In this document: one piece after another, positions 44,599-53,172 of the stretch
How positions within the stretch are numbered: position 1 is the first letter of the stretch
How the letters are laid out: the number at the start of each line of letters is the position of its first letter
From: Methanocella conradii HZ254
GTDB lineage: Archaea > Halobacteriota > Methanocellia > Methanocellales > Methanocellaceae
Direction: 5' to 3'
Assembly: GCF_000251105.1 (NCBI RefSeq)
Contig: NC_017034.1
Coordinates: 1,860,001 to 1,924,000 of the forward strand
DNA: 64,000 nucleotides
Made by a program: the position numbers and the translations under genes
Notes under the pieces: model-generated
The model's input: the letters and a program-made list of their open reading frames with translations, nothing else
Told to the model about the DNA's origin: nothing
Databases searched by the model: none

Positions 44599-44711
44599 TT
44601 TATATCATATGATAGCATTTAGGTGTTATCAGGTGCCAATAGGCAACAAATTCTCACATTTTTCGTGAATCTGAAAATCGTTGCCTTAAGAAGGCAACGG
44701 AGTTTAAGTAC
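44599..44711 (+). promoter_or_regulatory. Promoter and structured leader of the DEAD-box helicase gene
   Basis: A TATA-like TTTATATC lies at 44599-44606, so the transcript should begin near 44628. The leader can form TGCC/GGCA (44634-44645), or AGGCAAC (44641-44647) with GTTGCCT (44680-44686), or a perfect 9-pair hairpin CGTTGCCTT/AAGGCAACG (44679-44699). The last two exclude each other. The strong hairpin is immediately followed by GGAG, the ribosome site, nine bases before the ATG. This invites temperature- or helicase-dependent control. Confidence 0.5.
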
Positions 44712-46082
44712 ATGGTAATGTTTCAAGAATTATCTCTAAGCGCGCCCACGCTAAAGGCTATTGCAGCCATGGGGTTCGAGGAAGCGACGCCCATCCAGGG
44801 GCAGGCCATACCTGCGGCCTTACAGGGCAGGGACGTCATAGGGCAGGCCCAGACGGGCACCGGCAAGACGGCGGCATTCGGCATACCTATGGTCGAGGCA
44901 GTAGACATTAAATCGGAAGCCATACAGGGCATAGTCATAACCCCAACAAGGGAGCTGGCCGTACAGGTGGCCGAGGAGCTAAACAGGATCGGCCATTTTA
45001 AGGGCGTACACGCTCTTCCTATTTATGGCGGCCAGGACATCAAGCGGCAGGTTAGCGCCCTCAAGCGAAAGCCACAGGTCATCGTCGGCACGCCCGGCCG
45101 GCTCATAGACCATATGAAGAGGAAGACCGTCAGGCTAGGCGGCATAAGGATGGTCGTGCTAGACGAGGCCGACGAGATGCTGGACATGGGGTTCATCGAG
45201 GACATAGAGCGCATCCTCAAGGCCACGCCGGAAGGCAGGCAAACCCTCCTATTCTCAGCAACCATACCCGCCCCCATCAGCAAGCTAGCCGCCCGCTTCA
45301 TGAAAGACCCTGTATCCATTGGCATCAAGTCTAGATCGTTGACAGTGCAGGGCACCGAGCAGGCTTACCTGGAGGTACAGGAAAGGCAAAAGTTCGAGGC
45401 CTTATGCCGCCTATTGGACGTGCAGCTTCCCGCGCTGGCCATAGTATTTGTAAGGACCAAGCGGCGCGTCGACGAGCTTGCGAGGGCGCTGAGCGAGCGG
45501 GGATACCAGGCCGAGGGCATCCACGGCGACCTGGCCCAATCGAAGCGGGACAGCGTCATGCGCTCTTTTAGGGAAGGGGCGACTGAGGTGCTGGTGGCCA
45601 CAGATGTCGCCGCCAGGGGATTGGATATAAGCGGCGTGACGCACGTCTACAACTTCGACATCCCGCAGGACCCGGACGGATACGTCCACAGGATAGGGCG
45701 GACGGGCCGGGCGGGGAAGAAGGGCATTGCAATTACTTTCGTGACCCCCAGGGAGCTGGGGCTTTTAAGGCTTATCGAGCGGGTGACTCGCCGCCCCATC
45801 GAGAGGAGGCCTGTGCCGACCGCTGCCGAGGCCTTTGAGGGGAAGCAAAGGGCCATAGTCGAAGCCCTTCTAAAGGTGTCTGAAGAAGGCGATGTTTCCC
45901 GATATAGGGGCGTTGCCGAGAGCCTTCTAGAAGAAAACGACTCAGTCACCATGCTTTCCGCCGCGCTAAAAATGTTGAGCAAAGGAGACGATGCAGAAGC
46001 CATCCCTGTCGAGCTTACCGAGGAGCACCGCCGCCATAAGATGGAGCGAAAGCCGAAAGGCCGTCGAGCGCAAAAACGCTGA
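44712..46082 (+). CDS. DEAD-box ATP-dependent RNA helicase
   Basis: 456 residues. All core motifs are present: the Q motif (GFEEATPIQGQAIP), AQTGTGKT, PTRELAVQ, DEADEML, SAT, VFVRTKRRVDELA, VATDVAARGLDI and HRIGRTGRAGKKG. The C-terminal about 90 residues are basic (RKPKGRRAQKR) and may bind RNA. Such helicases help ribosome assembly and cold growth in methanogens. ATG 44712 has GGAG nine bases upstream. Confidence 0.93.
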   Translation: MVMFQELSLSAPTLKAIAAMGFEEATPIQGQAIPAALQGRDVIGQAQTGTGKTAAFGIPMVEAVDIKSEAIQGIVITPTRELAVQVAEELNRIGHFKGVHALPIYGGQDIKRQVSALKRKPQVIVGTPGRLIDHMKRKTVRLGGIRMVVLDEADEMLDMGFIEDIERILKATPEGRQTLLFSATIPAPISKLAARFMKDPVSIGIKSRSLTVQGTEQAYLEVQERQKFEALCRLLDVQLPALAIVFVRTKRRVDELARALSERGYQAEGIHGDLAQSKRDSVMRSFREGATEVLVATDVAARGLDISGVTHVYNFDIPQDPDGYVHRIGRTGRAGKKGIAITFVTPRELGLLRLIERVTRRPIERRPVPTAAEAFEGKQRAIVEALLKVSEEGDVSRYRGVAESLLEENDSVTMLSAALKMLSKGDDAEAIPVELTEEHRRHKMERKPKGRRAQKR

Positions 46083-46086
46083 CCTC

Positions 46087-46494
46087 TCATATTAGGTGTG
46101 CCTTCTTCACGGCATCCATCATTTTATTAAGGTTTTCCGAGAAGTGCAAATGCGTCGGACATTGGCAATCGCTACACCCAAAGCGGGGCACCCTGGCCAG
46201 GTGCCGATCTATTTCCGCCGCAACGGCACACTCGGGCCTCGGCGAAGTCACAACCTCGACTATCTCAACGTAAGGCAGAAGATAGTCGATGTGCCACTGC
46301 CTCACCCTGTTTTTGCCATCCGCGACCGCCCTATGCCTTTGCACGCGGGCGAAGCCGCCGCTGCCTAGCGCCGAGCCAGTATAGGCATAATAGCCCTCGT
46401 CAAAATAGAGCTCGCCGAGGGCGCCCACCTTAAGGCGGCGGGGCGCCTTCAAGGACATGATGAGCGTATAAGTGCCTTTGCCGGCGTCTTCCAT
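46087..46494 (-). CDS. DUF123 GIY-YIG nuclease-like protein
   Basis: 135 residues. GTYTLIMSL and the later GYYAYTGSALG correspond to the GIY-YIG core. The Arg in ARVQRH and the RQWHIDYL stretch also fit. A Cys-rich end (GCSDCQCPTHLHF) is shared by archaeal DUF123 proteins and may bind metal. DNA cleavage is unproven for this group. It is convergent with the helicase gene and follows the archaemetzincin gene by 12 bases on the same strand. Confidence 0.82.
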   Translation of the reverse strand: MEDAGKGTYTLIMSLKAPRRLKVGALGELYFDEGYYAYTGSALGSGGFARVQRHRAVADGKNRVRQWHIDYLLPYVEIVEVVTSPRPECAVAAEIDRHLARVPRFGCSDCQCPTHLHFSENLNKMMDAVKKAHLI

Positions 46495-46506
46495 CGCAAT
46501 CCCTAT

Positions 46507-47013
46507 CTAAAATAGGGTCCCAGGCTCAATTATCTTACGGTTAAATATGTCCCGGCATCTCGCGCACAGGCCTGGCTGCTTCCGCTCCGCGTCCGCGATG
46601 GAGCTGGAAAAGCGCATGACGCAATCGTTCTTACAGTGGCCCAGCCCCAGGATGTGGCCCGCCTCGTGCACCGCCTCCTTGGCCACCATGTCCGCGGAAA
46701 AAAGGCGATACGTGGACACGACTCCGGCTAAATTGTACATTGCTAGCCCCATGACGAAGTTGAGGTGGTCATAGTAGATGTCGCCATCCACGATCCAGAG
46801 GGCGTGCTCCGAAGACATGTTTCTTATCAGGTAGTCCAGCAGGGCGTGGGCATCGTACTGGCGGCGCTTCGCGTCGTAGGCGCCTTCATGCATGTCCAGC
46901 TTTCCGCGGTCTACGGTGGAGACGCCGTAGACCTCGTGGAGCCTTCGGGCCACTATGCCCTTGAATTCACCGCTATCAGCGGTGTAGAAAAGGTCGAAAC
47001 GCATCCATATCAT
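46507..47013 (-). CDS. amzA: Archaemetzincin-type zinc peptidase
   Basis: 168 residues. H116-E-A-G-H120-ILGLG-H126 is the extended metzincin site, followed by Cys residues (C127, C131, C150, C153) that bind a second zinc in archaemetzincins, with the Met-turn in CVMRF. The N-terminus is short but has the expected alpha/beta start. MRF at 47004 is another possible start. The substrate is unknown. It is probably co-transcribed with the DUF123 gene. Confidence 0.88.
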   Translation of the reverse strand: MIWMRFDLFYTADSGEFKGIVARRLHEVYGVSTVDRGKLDMHEGAYDAKRRQYDAHALLDYLIRNMSSEHALWIVDGDIYYDHLNFVMGLAMYNLAGVVSTYRLFSADMVAKEAVHEAGHILGLGHCKNDCVMRFSSSIADAERKQPGLCARCRDIFNRKIIEPGTLF

Positions 47014-47057
47014 GTTAGGATATGTAATGCAGGATTATAATAATTTACACATTATAA

Positions 47058-47627
47058 TTATTTGAAGCCGTACTTGCCCACAAGGGGCACGAATGCGACG
47101 CCACCCTTATTATAGGTATTCACCTGGTCGCCGCATTTCTCCACCAGGTAAAGGTCCTGGTAATACTGCCCTATCGGTATGACCATCTTGCCGCCATCCT
47201 TTAGCTGCCTGACGAGCGGGTCGGGTATCTCAGGAGCGGCGCATGCGACGCTAATCCTGTCAAAGGGGGCGTATTGCGGCAGGCCTTCGCTGCCATCACC
47301 AATAAAAACTTCTACGTTATTAAATCCAAGCTCTTTCAGGATGCGCCTCGCCCGCTCAGCCAGGCCGGCCTTTCGCTCTATAGTATATACCTTTCCAGGG
47401 CCGGCGAGGATGGACATCACCGCCGCATGGTATCCCAGGCCAGTGCCCACCTCCAGAACGCTATTGCCTTCCTTAATGTCCAGGACGTCGCACATGATCG
47501 CGACCATGCTCGGCGCCGAGATGGTCTGGCCTTCGCCTATGGGCAAGGGCACGTCATCATAGGCGTATAGCTCCATTTCCTTCGGCACGAAGCGGTGCCT
47601 CGGGGCCTTTGCCATGGCATCCAGCAC
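47058..47627 (-). CDS. pcm: Protein-L-isoaspartate O-methyltransferase
   Basis: 189 residues from GTG 47627. Motifs: RHRFVP, EGQTISAPSMVAIMCDVL, SVLEVGTGLGYHAAVM, YTIERKAGLAERA, GDGSEGLPQYAPFDRI. It repairs isoaspartyl residues using SAM. The conserved N-terminal helix WERQRGYLIESLRSQGI lies in frame upstream, before GTG 47627, but no ATG/GTG/TTG is available there. Translation may begin at a rare codon inside the overlapping zinc-finger gene, or the start was lost. Confidence 0.88.
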   Translation of the reverse strand: MLDAMAKAPRHRFVPKEMELYAYDDVPLPIGEGQTISAPSMVAIMCDVLDIKEGNSVLEVGTGLGYHAAVMSILAGPGKVYTIERKAGLAERARRILKELGFNNVEVFIGDGSEGLPQYAPFDRISVACAAPEIPDPLVRQLKDGGKMVIPIGQYYQDLYLVEKCGDQVNTYNKGGVAFVPLVGKYGFK

Positions 47628-47662
47628 CCGCTCGCTGATGCCTTGAGACCTCAGCGACTCGA

Positions 47663-48322
47663 TCAGGTATCCTCGCTGCCTTTCCCATCCTTCTTCCTGG
47701 ATGCTCTCAGCCCCTCGCCCGCAGGGCGCCTCTCACTGGACAATACCTTCGAATAGATGCGGCGGATGTCCTTGGCCCTGGCCGATTTTCCCTCCCGCTT
47801 ATAAAGCCCGCCATCCCTTACCTTTATGGCGCTTACGCGCACCTCGTGCCCCTTGACCTTCAAGATGTCGCCGACCGTAAACTCATAGTCCCCATTTACC
47901 TTATAGTCCACCGACTCGGTCTTTTCCCGCCGCTGAACCGCGATCTTGACGACGACCTCGTCGATTGCCCTGGCCCAGACGGCGCGCACGTCACCGGCCT
48001 TCGCGCTCTCCGCCCGGCCCCCCGTCTTAAGCTCGAGCGACTGGACGCGCACGCCGCTCACCTCCTCGCCCACGTCCACCACGAACTCGTCGCCTACGTG
48101 CAGCTCCTCGTCCTCATTTACCTCGATCTCCTGTACGGATGACACGTCTTGCCTGCTCACTATAACCTTAAGCTTTATAGCCTTCCTCTTTTTGCTCGGC
48201 AGCCGGTGGATGAAGCCGCAGTTGTTGCACTTCAGCAGGTGGCTCTTCACCACGGTGTGCATGACTTCCTCTTCCGGGCTGCACTGGGGGCACGCAGCTT
48301 CTACTACCTCGATTTTATCCAC
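47663..48322 (-). CDS. HVO_0476-family zinc-finger protein
   Basis: 219 residues. The N-terminal zinc ribbon is CPQC (about 11-14) and CNNC (about 32-35), followed by two beta-rich repeats (KLKVIVSRQ...LHVGDEFVVD and VVKIAVQRRE...FTVGDILKVKGHEVRVSAIKVRDG). The tail is basic. The family is conserved in archaea without a known role; a nucleic-acid or translation function is often supposed. It is probably in an operon with pcm. Confidence 0.85.
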   Translation of the reverse strand: MDKIEVVEAACPQCSPEEEVMHTVVKSHLLKCNNCGFIHRLPSKKRKAIKLKVIVSRQDVSSVQEIEVNEDEELHVGDEFVVDVGEEVSGVRVQSLELKTGGRAESAKAGDVRAVWARAIDEVVVKIAVQRREKTESVDYKVNGDYEFTVGDILKVKGHEVRVSAIKVRDGGLYKREGKSARAKDIRRIYSKVLSSERRPAGEGLRASRKKDGKGSEDT

Positions 48323-48375
48323 AAACTGACTCTCCCGTGCGTTATATCAATGAACAGTGTAAATATAGCCCATAT

Positions 48376-48840
48376 ATGCATAAAGAAGTTGTCCATGGCC
48401 GCGGGCACCCCAATGTAACCGGGACCCACAGAAGCACCTTTGAGATAACCCGTGATGAGGAGATTTCGAAGTCGGCCGATTGCATCATAGTCGTAGGGGC
48501 AGATAAGGGCGCGGCCTCTCTGAGCGATGGGTTTAAGAAGGCCGCTGCCCATGATGATGCGTTTATAACCTGTGTCATAGAGGCAGGAGGTTTCAGGGAT
48601 GTGGTGACCGGGTGGGGGTCTGAGAAGATGACTTTTTCAGTGGAGGACAGCATGGTCTTTCGGGTGAGCGACTACGTCTGCGGGAGGACTGTCATGATAC
48701 GTGCGGATAAGCCCGCCGCTCGCCTGGATAGGCGGCTCATCGCCGCCCTGGCCGAAGGAAATAAGGCCATCCTGGAATTATCAGTAGAGCAAAAGGATAG
48801 GCCAGAGCCCTCGCTTGACGCTTTATTTAAAGAGGTCTAG
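48376..48840 (+). CDS. DUF371 family protein
   Basis: About 154 residues from MHKEVVHGRGHPNV. GHPNVTGTHRSTFEIT and DCIIVVGADKGA are the signature of archaeal DUF371 proteins, whose role is unknown. The frame is open upstream to 48337 but ATG 48376 gives the family N-terminus. No ribosome site is seen, and the mRNA may be leaderless, with TTATATC about 35 bases upstream. The next gene follows by two bases. Confidence 0.8.
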   Translation: MHKEVVHGRGHPNVTGTHRSTFEITRDEEISKSADCIIVVGADKGAASLSDGFKKAAAHDDAFITCVIEAGGFRDVVTGWGSEKMTFSVEDSMVFRVSDYVCGRTVMIRADKPAARLDRRLIAALAEGNKAILELSVEQKDRPEPSLDALFKEV

Positions 48841-48842
48841 GC

Positions 48843-49238
48843 ATGGCGGAAGAGCAGAAGCCCTTTGATATCGAGGAACTTAAAAAAGAGCTTGCTGACA
48901 TCAAGAGTGAGCTGATGCGGAAGGAGCTCGAGGAGATCAAGCACGAAAAGATGCGCCAGGAGTTGGAGGAGCTTAAGGCGGAGCAGGCGCAAAAGCATGA
49001 GCCTCAGCGGTACTCGCCCTTGCCCAGGCTTTCCATCATTACGGCGCTCATGGCAGTTCTGACGCTGGTAATGGCCGGATACATGCTTGGCACGCTCTTC
49101 ACGTATAATCTGGCCGGGGACATCGATAAGTACATTGCCAGCTATAGCTGCCCTATCAGCGGTAGCATGGTGGTCGCCATCGTGAGCGTCGTCCTGATAT
49201 TCATCGGGCTTGGCTTTGTGACGATGGCGAAGAGGTGA
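48843..49238 (+). CDS. Coiled-coil membrane protein, unknown
   Basis: 131 residues. Residues 8-55 are a highly charged helix (EELKKELADIKSELMRKEL) expected to form a coiled coil. Two membrane helices follow (about 68-92 and 107-128) with a short external loop holding one Cys. It is co-transcribed with the DUF371 gene. Its 3' end overlaps the convergent kinase gene by 38 bases. Confidence 0.65.
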   Translation: MAEEQKPFDIEELKKELADIKSELMRKELEEIKHEKMRQELEELKAEQAQKHEPQRYSPLPRLSIITALMAVLTLVMAGYMLGTLFTYNLAGDIDKYIASYSCPISGSMVVAIVSVVLIFIGLGFVTMAKR

Positions 49239-50637
49239 GGGCGGGCAGCATGACGACGAAGCGGCAGCCTTTCGTGTAGTCGCCCGGGACGCGGTCCTCC
49301 ACCCATACCTTTCCGTGAAAGTCGTCTACTAGCGCCTTCACGAGGTATAGGCCCAGCCCGTGGCCGGCGGCCCCGAAATCGCCCCGCTGGTAGCGCGTGA
49401 ACAATTTTTTCTTCACGTCGTCGGGGATGCCCGGGCCATTATCGCTGATATCGAAGCGATAAAGCGTCTGGCTGCCCTCGAGGACGTGGCTCACTTTAGC
49501 CTCCACGGCTACCGCTCCTCTGGAATGCTTAATGGCGTTGCCGATGATGTTTGAAAACACGTCCTTTAGCAGGTCATCGGCCATGACGTAGCATGGGCCT
49601 GGCGGAGAGAATTGAATCGTCACGTCACGGCCAGGCACGTGTGAATATTGCGATATCACCTCATGGAGGATGCGGCATGCGTCCACTTTTTCGCGCTTTA
49701 CGGCGCCTTCTTTGGCGAGCTGGAGCTTCCTCACCGTATCGATAAGCCTTGAGCTGTCATAGAGCGCTTCGAGGGGCTTAAGCAAATACTGCCTGTCCTC
49801 GCCGCTCAGCTTTAGCCTGTCCATGGCCAGCTCGAGGTAGCCGATGCCCATCTGGTTCATGTTATTGATGTCGTGGCCCATCAAGTCTATGTAAAGCTCG
49901 GCCTGCCTCTTCGCCTCCTCGATTTCCTCCTCCGCCCTTTTACGCTCGCTGATATCGATGAACGTGACCACCGCGCCGGTGACGGAGCTGTCCACTGTGA
50001 CAGGGTTTGACGAGTATTCTACCGGGAACGTCGTGCCGTCCTTTCGCCAGAATACGTCATCGCTATCGCGATAGCCCACGCCGGTGGCCAGCGTCCTGGC
50101 CACACAGCACTCCTCTCTTATCCTGGGCTTTCCATCGCGTTTTGTATGATGGATAAGGTCGTGCACGTTTTTGCCTATGACCTCTTCCATCGAATAGCCG
50201 AGCATCTTGAGCGCCGACCTGTTGATGAGCGTACACCGGCCCTGGCCATCTACGCCGTATATTCCCTCGTCCGTCGATTCCAGCAGGAGCCGTACGCTAT
50301 CGTACAGCTTATCCCTCTTTTCCGACAGGTATCCCACGACGAGCGCGACGATGATAAAAATTCCCGCGCGTATGAACGTGTCCGGGATTATCCTTCCTGC
50401 AAGGTAGTAGCCTATTGCGACGTGCGAGAGGCCGAGGAATAAGGCGATGAAGACCGCTTTCCTGTGATACCACACGCCTGCCAGTATTATGGGAATGTAA
50501 AAGAGGTGGGTGTACACGACGTCGATGCCCATTACCGCGTTAACGTATAAAGTTATGACTATGCATGCAAGGATGATGAAAGCTAGTAGGGCCTTGTTTT
50601 GCGCGCCTTGCCTGAACGTGGAGATGGATTGGGCCAT
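49201..50637 (-). CDS. PAS-domain sensor histidine kinase
   Basis: 478 residues. The membrane N-terminus (residues 18-105, with YTHLFYIPIILAGVWYH) is shared with the protein at 1-1044. A PAS domain (about 115-232) leads to an H-box with H255 (DLMGHDINNMNQM) and an ATPase domain: N box NIIGNAIKHS, DNGPGIP, and HGLGLYLV. Partner regulators are not adjacent; the free receiver at 7279-7638 is a candidate. GHDINN-type H-boxes are frequent in methanogen kinases. Confidence 0.88.
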   Translation of the reverse strand: MAQSISTFRQGAQNKALLAFIILACIVITLYVNAVMGIDVVYTHLFYIPIILAGVWYHRKAVFIALFLGLSHVAIGYYLAGRIIPDTFIRAGIFIIVALVVGYLSEKRDKLYDSVRLLLESTDEGIYGVDGQGRCTLINRSALKMLGYSMEEVIGKNVHDLIHHTKRDGKPRIREECCVARTLATGVGYRDSDDVFWRKDGTTFPVEYSSNPVTVDSSVTGAVVTFIDISERKRAEEEIEEAKRQAELYIDLMGHDINNMNQMGIGYLELAMDRLKLSGEDRQYLLKPLEALYDSSRLIDTVRKLQLAKEGAVKREKVDACRILHEVISQYSHVPGRDVTIQFSPPGPCYVMADDLLKDVFSNIIGNAIKHSRGAVAVEAKVSHVLEGSQTLYRFDISDNGPGIPDDVKKKLFTRYQRGDFGAAGHGLGLYLVKALVDDFHGKVWVEDRVPGDYTKGCRFVVMLPALTSSPSSQSQAR

Positions 50638-50904
50638 ACCATGATATTTTAATAGCCTGGTAATTATAAAATAAAGTGCCGGTTTTTATTGGCCACCCAA
50701 CCGTAAACCCATAAATCAGCGCTCACGGAAGATTAAAAAAGTTACAATATTTAGGGGCATAAATACACGTTTTTACCATAATACCCGATTTATTTGCAAA
50801 ATTTGTCAAAATTAGTATAAAGTATATAAACAAAAACCTGCAATTGTCAGTTAACCAGTTACTATAGCATGCCATGCAAATCTTGACTTTATGGAGGGAA
50901 TGAT
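50638..50904 (+). promoter_or_regulatory. AT-rich promoter region of the subtilase gene
   Basis: The roughly 300-base gap holds no gene. A TATA-like AAGTATATAAAC lies at about 50820-50831, and GGAGG (50893-50897) precedes the likely AUA initiator at 50905. Nothing else stands out. Confidence 0.4.
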
Positions 50905-50937
50905 ATAAGGCTAAAAACTGCGCTCGCCATCGCTGTC

Positions 50938-53166
50938 ATGCTCATCGTACTGCTATCCTCTATGGCGGTCGTAGGTGCATCGCAGTCAATGGTGAATACG
51001 GCTGAATCGGGGGCGTCATCCGGATATTCGACCTACATCGTGGCGTTCAAAGGCGATCCATCCATACAGGCTGAAAGCCGGCTGGCGGGCCTCCTGGACT
51101 CTTTTAACGGAAGGATCGTATACCATTACAGTATCATCGACGGCGTGGCGGTAACCATGCCGGATGACAGGGTAGACGAGCTTAAGGCGCTGAGCGATGT
51201 AAAGTACGTTGAAAAGGACCAGCAGGTTCATATCCTGCTGGACAGGGCGGTCCCTCAGATAGGCGCGGACAAGGTATGGGCTTCGGGGTATACCGGTAAG
51301 GGCGTTAAGGTCTGCGTCATCGATACCGGCGTGGACGCGAGCCATCCCGACTTAAATGGCAACAAGGTCGTCGCATGGGTCGATTATGTTAACGGCAAGT
51401 CCACCCCATACGATGACCATGGGCATGGAACGCATGTGTCGAGCACCATAGCGGGCACGGGCAACGCCTCCGGCGGGCAGTACAGGGGCGTTGCGCCCGA
51501 GGCGAGCCTGATGGAGGCGAAAGTGCTGAGCTCGCAGGGCTCCGGCAGCAATACTAATATTTTGAAGGCGATTGACTGGGCGGTCAATAACGGCGCCCAG
51601 GTCATATCGATGTCCCTGGGAAGCAACTCGCACTCCCAGGCCATGGACGACGCCATCAAGAACGCCGTAAACAGGGGCGTTGTCGTGGTCGTGGCAGCCG
51701 GCAATAGCGGCCCAAATGCACGCACCATAGCGTGTCCGGGCGACAGCCCTGACGCCATAACCGTGGGGGCCGTGGACAGGAACGATGCTATAGCTTCTTT
51801 CAGCTCCAGGGGCCCGACGTACGACGGCCGCATAAAGCCAGACGTCACTAACGTGGGCGTCGGGCTGATGGCGGCGAAGGCGGCGGGCACTAACGCTGGC
51901 AAGGGCACCCAGTATTATGTGGCCATGAGCGGCACCTCTATGGCAACCCCGATGACCTCGGGCGTCGTCGCATTGCTGCTCCAGGCGAACGGGTCGCTTA
52001 CGCCCGCCCAGGTCAAGGACGTATTGACAAAGACCGCCAAGCCTCTGGGCGGAAGCGTACCCAACAACAACTATGGCTATGGCCGGGTGGACGCAAAGGC
52101 GGCATTAGATTACGTCCTGACGGGCAAGGTGCCAGCGCCCACGCCAACGCCGACTCCAGGGCCGAGCCCCACGCCAACGCCGCAGCCTGGCGCTGGATAC
52201 TCAGTTACCCTGACGAACATGTTCGCAAAGTATAATGGCCAGTACGGCCAGATGGAGAGGTTCCAGGTTAAGGCCGGCACGACCATCGCCCAGGGCATCA
52301 TGCTCGCCAATACGGGCAGCGCGGCCGACTCTTATACGGTCACCGTTAACGGCATACCCGGCTCATGGTGGACCATGTCCGGGTATGATGGCGGAACGCT
52401 CCAGCCGAAAGGTGGCGCTGCATACCTGACGTTGCAGGTTACGCCCGGCGCCGACGCTGCCAGCGGCTCTTACAGGTTCAACGTGACTGCCACGTCCAAA
52501 ACGGATAGCAGCGTTATGAGCACTAAATCATACACGCTAAACGTGGTATCGTCCATCAGTAACCCGGTTCCTGGCAAATCTTTCGCCGGAGCCGTTTCGA
52601 GAGGCCAGGAGTACTATGCATACCTGGCCCCGGATAGCGCAGGGCAGATAACTGCGACGATATCCTGGCAGAGCTTTTCGAACGATTTAAATGGATACCT
52701 GTATGACCCTTCAGGAAAGCTGGTCGCCAGGGCTGAGAACAGGCATACCACGAGCGAGACGGTGCAATATAGCGCCCCGGCAGGCGGCTATTACCTCCTG
52801 AAGGTAACGGCGAACGCCTACTCGCCCGTATCGTTCACAGGCTCTACAAACGTCAACGTGCAGCCGGCGTACGTGAAGGCCGGCACTATCCAGCCAGGCC
52901 GGCCCGTTACTCTGTCCATTAGCGCCGATGGCAAGAAGCCCATTAACGCAAGGGTAGCCTGGACATGGCCGTATAACACTATTGCGCTATCATTGCTTGA
53001 TAGCTCCGGCCAGAAGGTCGCCCAGGGCACAAGGGTTTCGGATGGCTTTAATAGCGCCTATGAGCAAATCGACTATAAGGCCACGGCGGGGACATACACT
53101 TTAAAGCTCGAGTCCGATAGCTCGAGCCAGTTGAGCTATAAGCTGGTCACGCCCTTCCAGCTTTAA
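50938..53166 (+). CDS. Secreted subtilisin-like serine protease (S8)
   Basis: 742 residues from the first standard start, ATG 50938. Counting from it: an I9-type propeptide (about 30-100), then the S8 domain with D129 (VIDTGVD), H163 (HGHGTHV) and S334 (SGTSMATP). A Pro-Thr linker (about 400-420) follows, then a beta-sandwich with internal NEW3/CARDB-like character, and two PPC-type C-terminal domains (about 540-645 and 650-742). The signal peptide is complete only if translation begins 11 codons earlier at ATA 50905, giving RLKTALAIAVMLIVLL. GGAGG lies seven bases before that ATA. It is exported and probably surface-associated. Confidence 0.92.
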   Translation: MLIVLLSSMAVVGASQSMVNTAESGASSGYSTYIVAFKGDPSIQAESRLAGLLDSFNGRIVYHYSIIDGVAVTMPDDRVDELKALSDVKYVEKDQQVHILLDRAVPQIGADKVWASGYTGKGVKVCVIDTGVDASHPDLNGNKVVAWVDYVNGKSTPYDDHGHGTHVSSTIAGTGNASGGQYRGVAPEASLMEAKVLSSQGSGSNTNILKAIDWAVNNGAQVISMSLGSNSHSQAMDDAIKNAVNRGVVVVVAAGNSGPNARTIACPGDSPDAITVGAVDRNDAIASFSSRGPTYDGRIKPDVTNVGVGLMAAKAAGTNAGKGTQYYVAMSGTSMATPMTSGVVALLLQANGSLTPAQVKDVLTKTAKPLGGSVPNNNYGYGRVDAKAALDYVLTGKVPAPTPTPTPGPSPTPTPQPGAGYSVTLTNMFAKYNGQYGQMERFQVKAGTTIAQGIMLANTGSAADSYTVTVNGIPGSWWTMSGYDGGTLQPKGGAAYLTLQVTPGADAASGSYRFNVTATSKTDSSVMSTKSYTLNVVSSISNPVPGKSFAGAVSRGQEYYAYLAPDSAGQITATISWQSFSNDLNGYLYDPSGKLVARAENRHTTSETVQYSAPAGGYYLLKVTANAYSPVSFTGSTNVNVQPAYVKAGTIQPGRPVTLSISADGKKPINARVAWTWPYNTIALSLLDSSGQKVAQGTRVSDGFNSAYEQIDYKATAGTYTLKLESDSSSQLSYKLVTPFQL

Positions 53167-53172
53167 GCTCCT

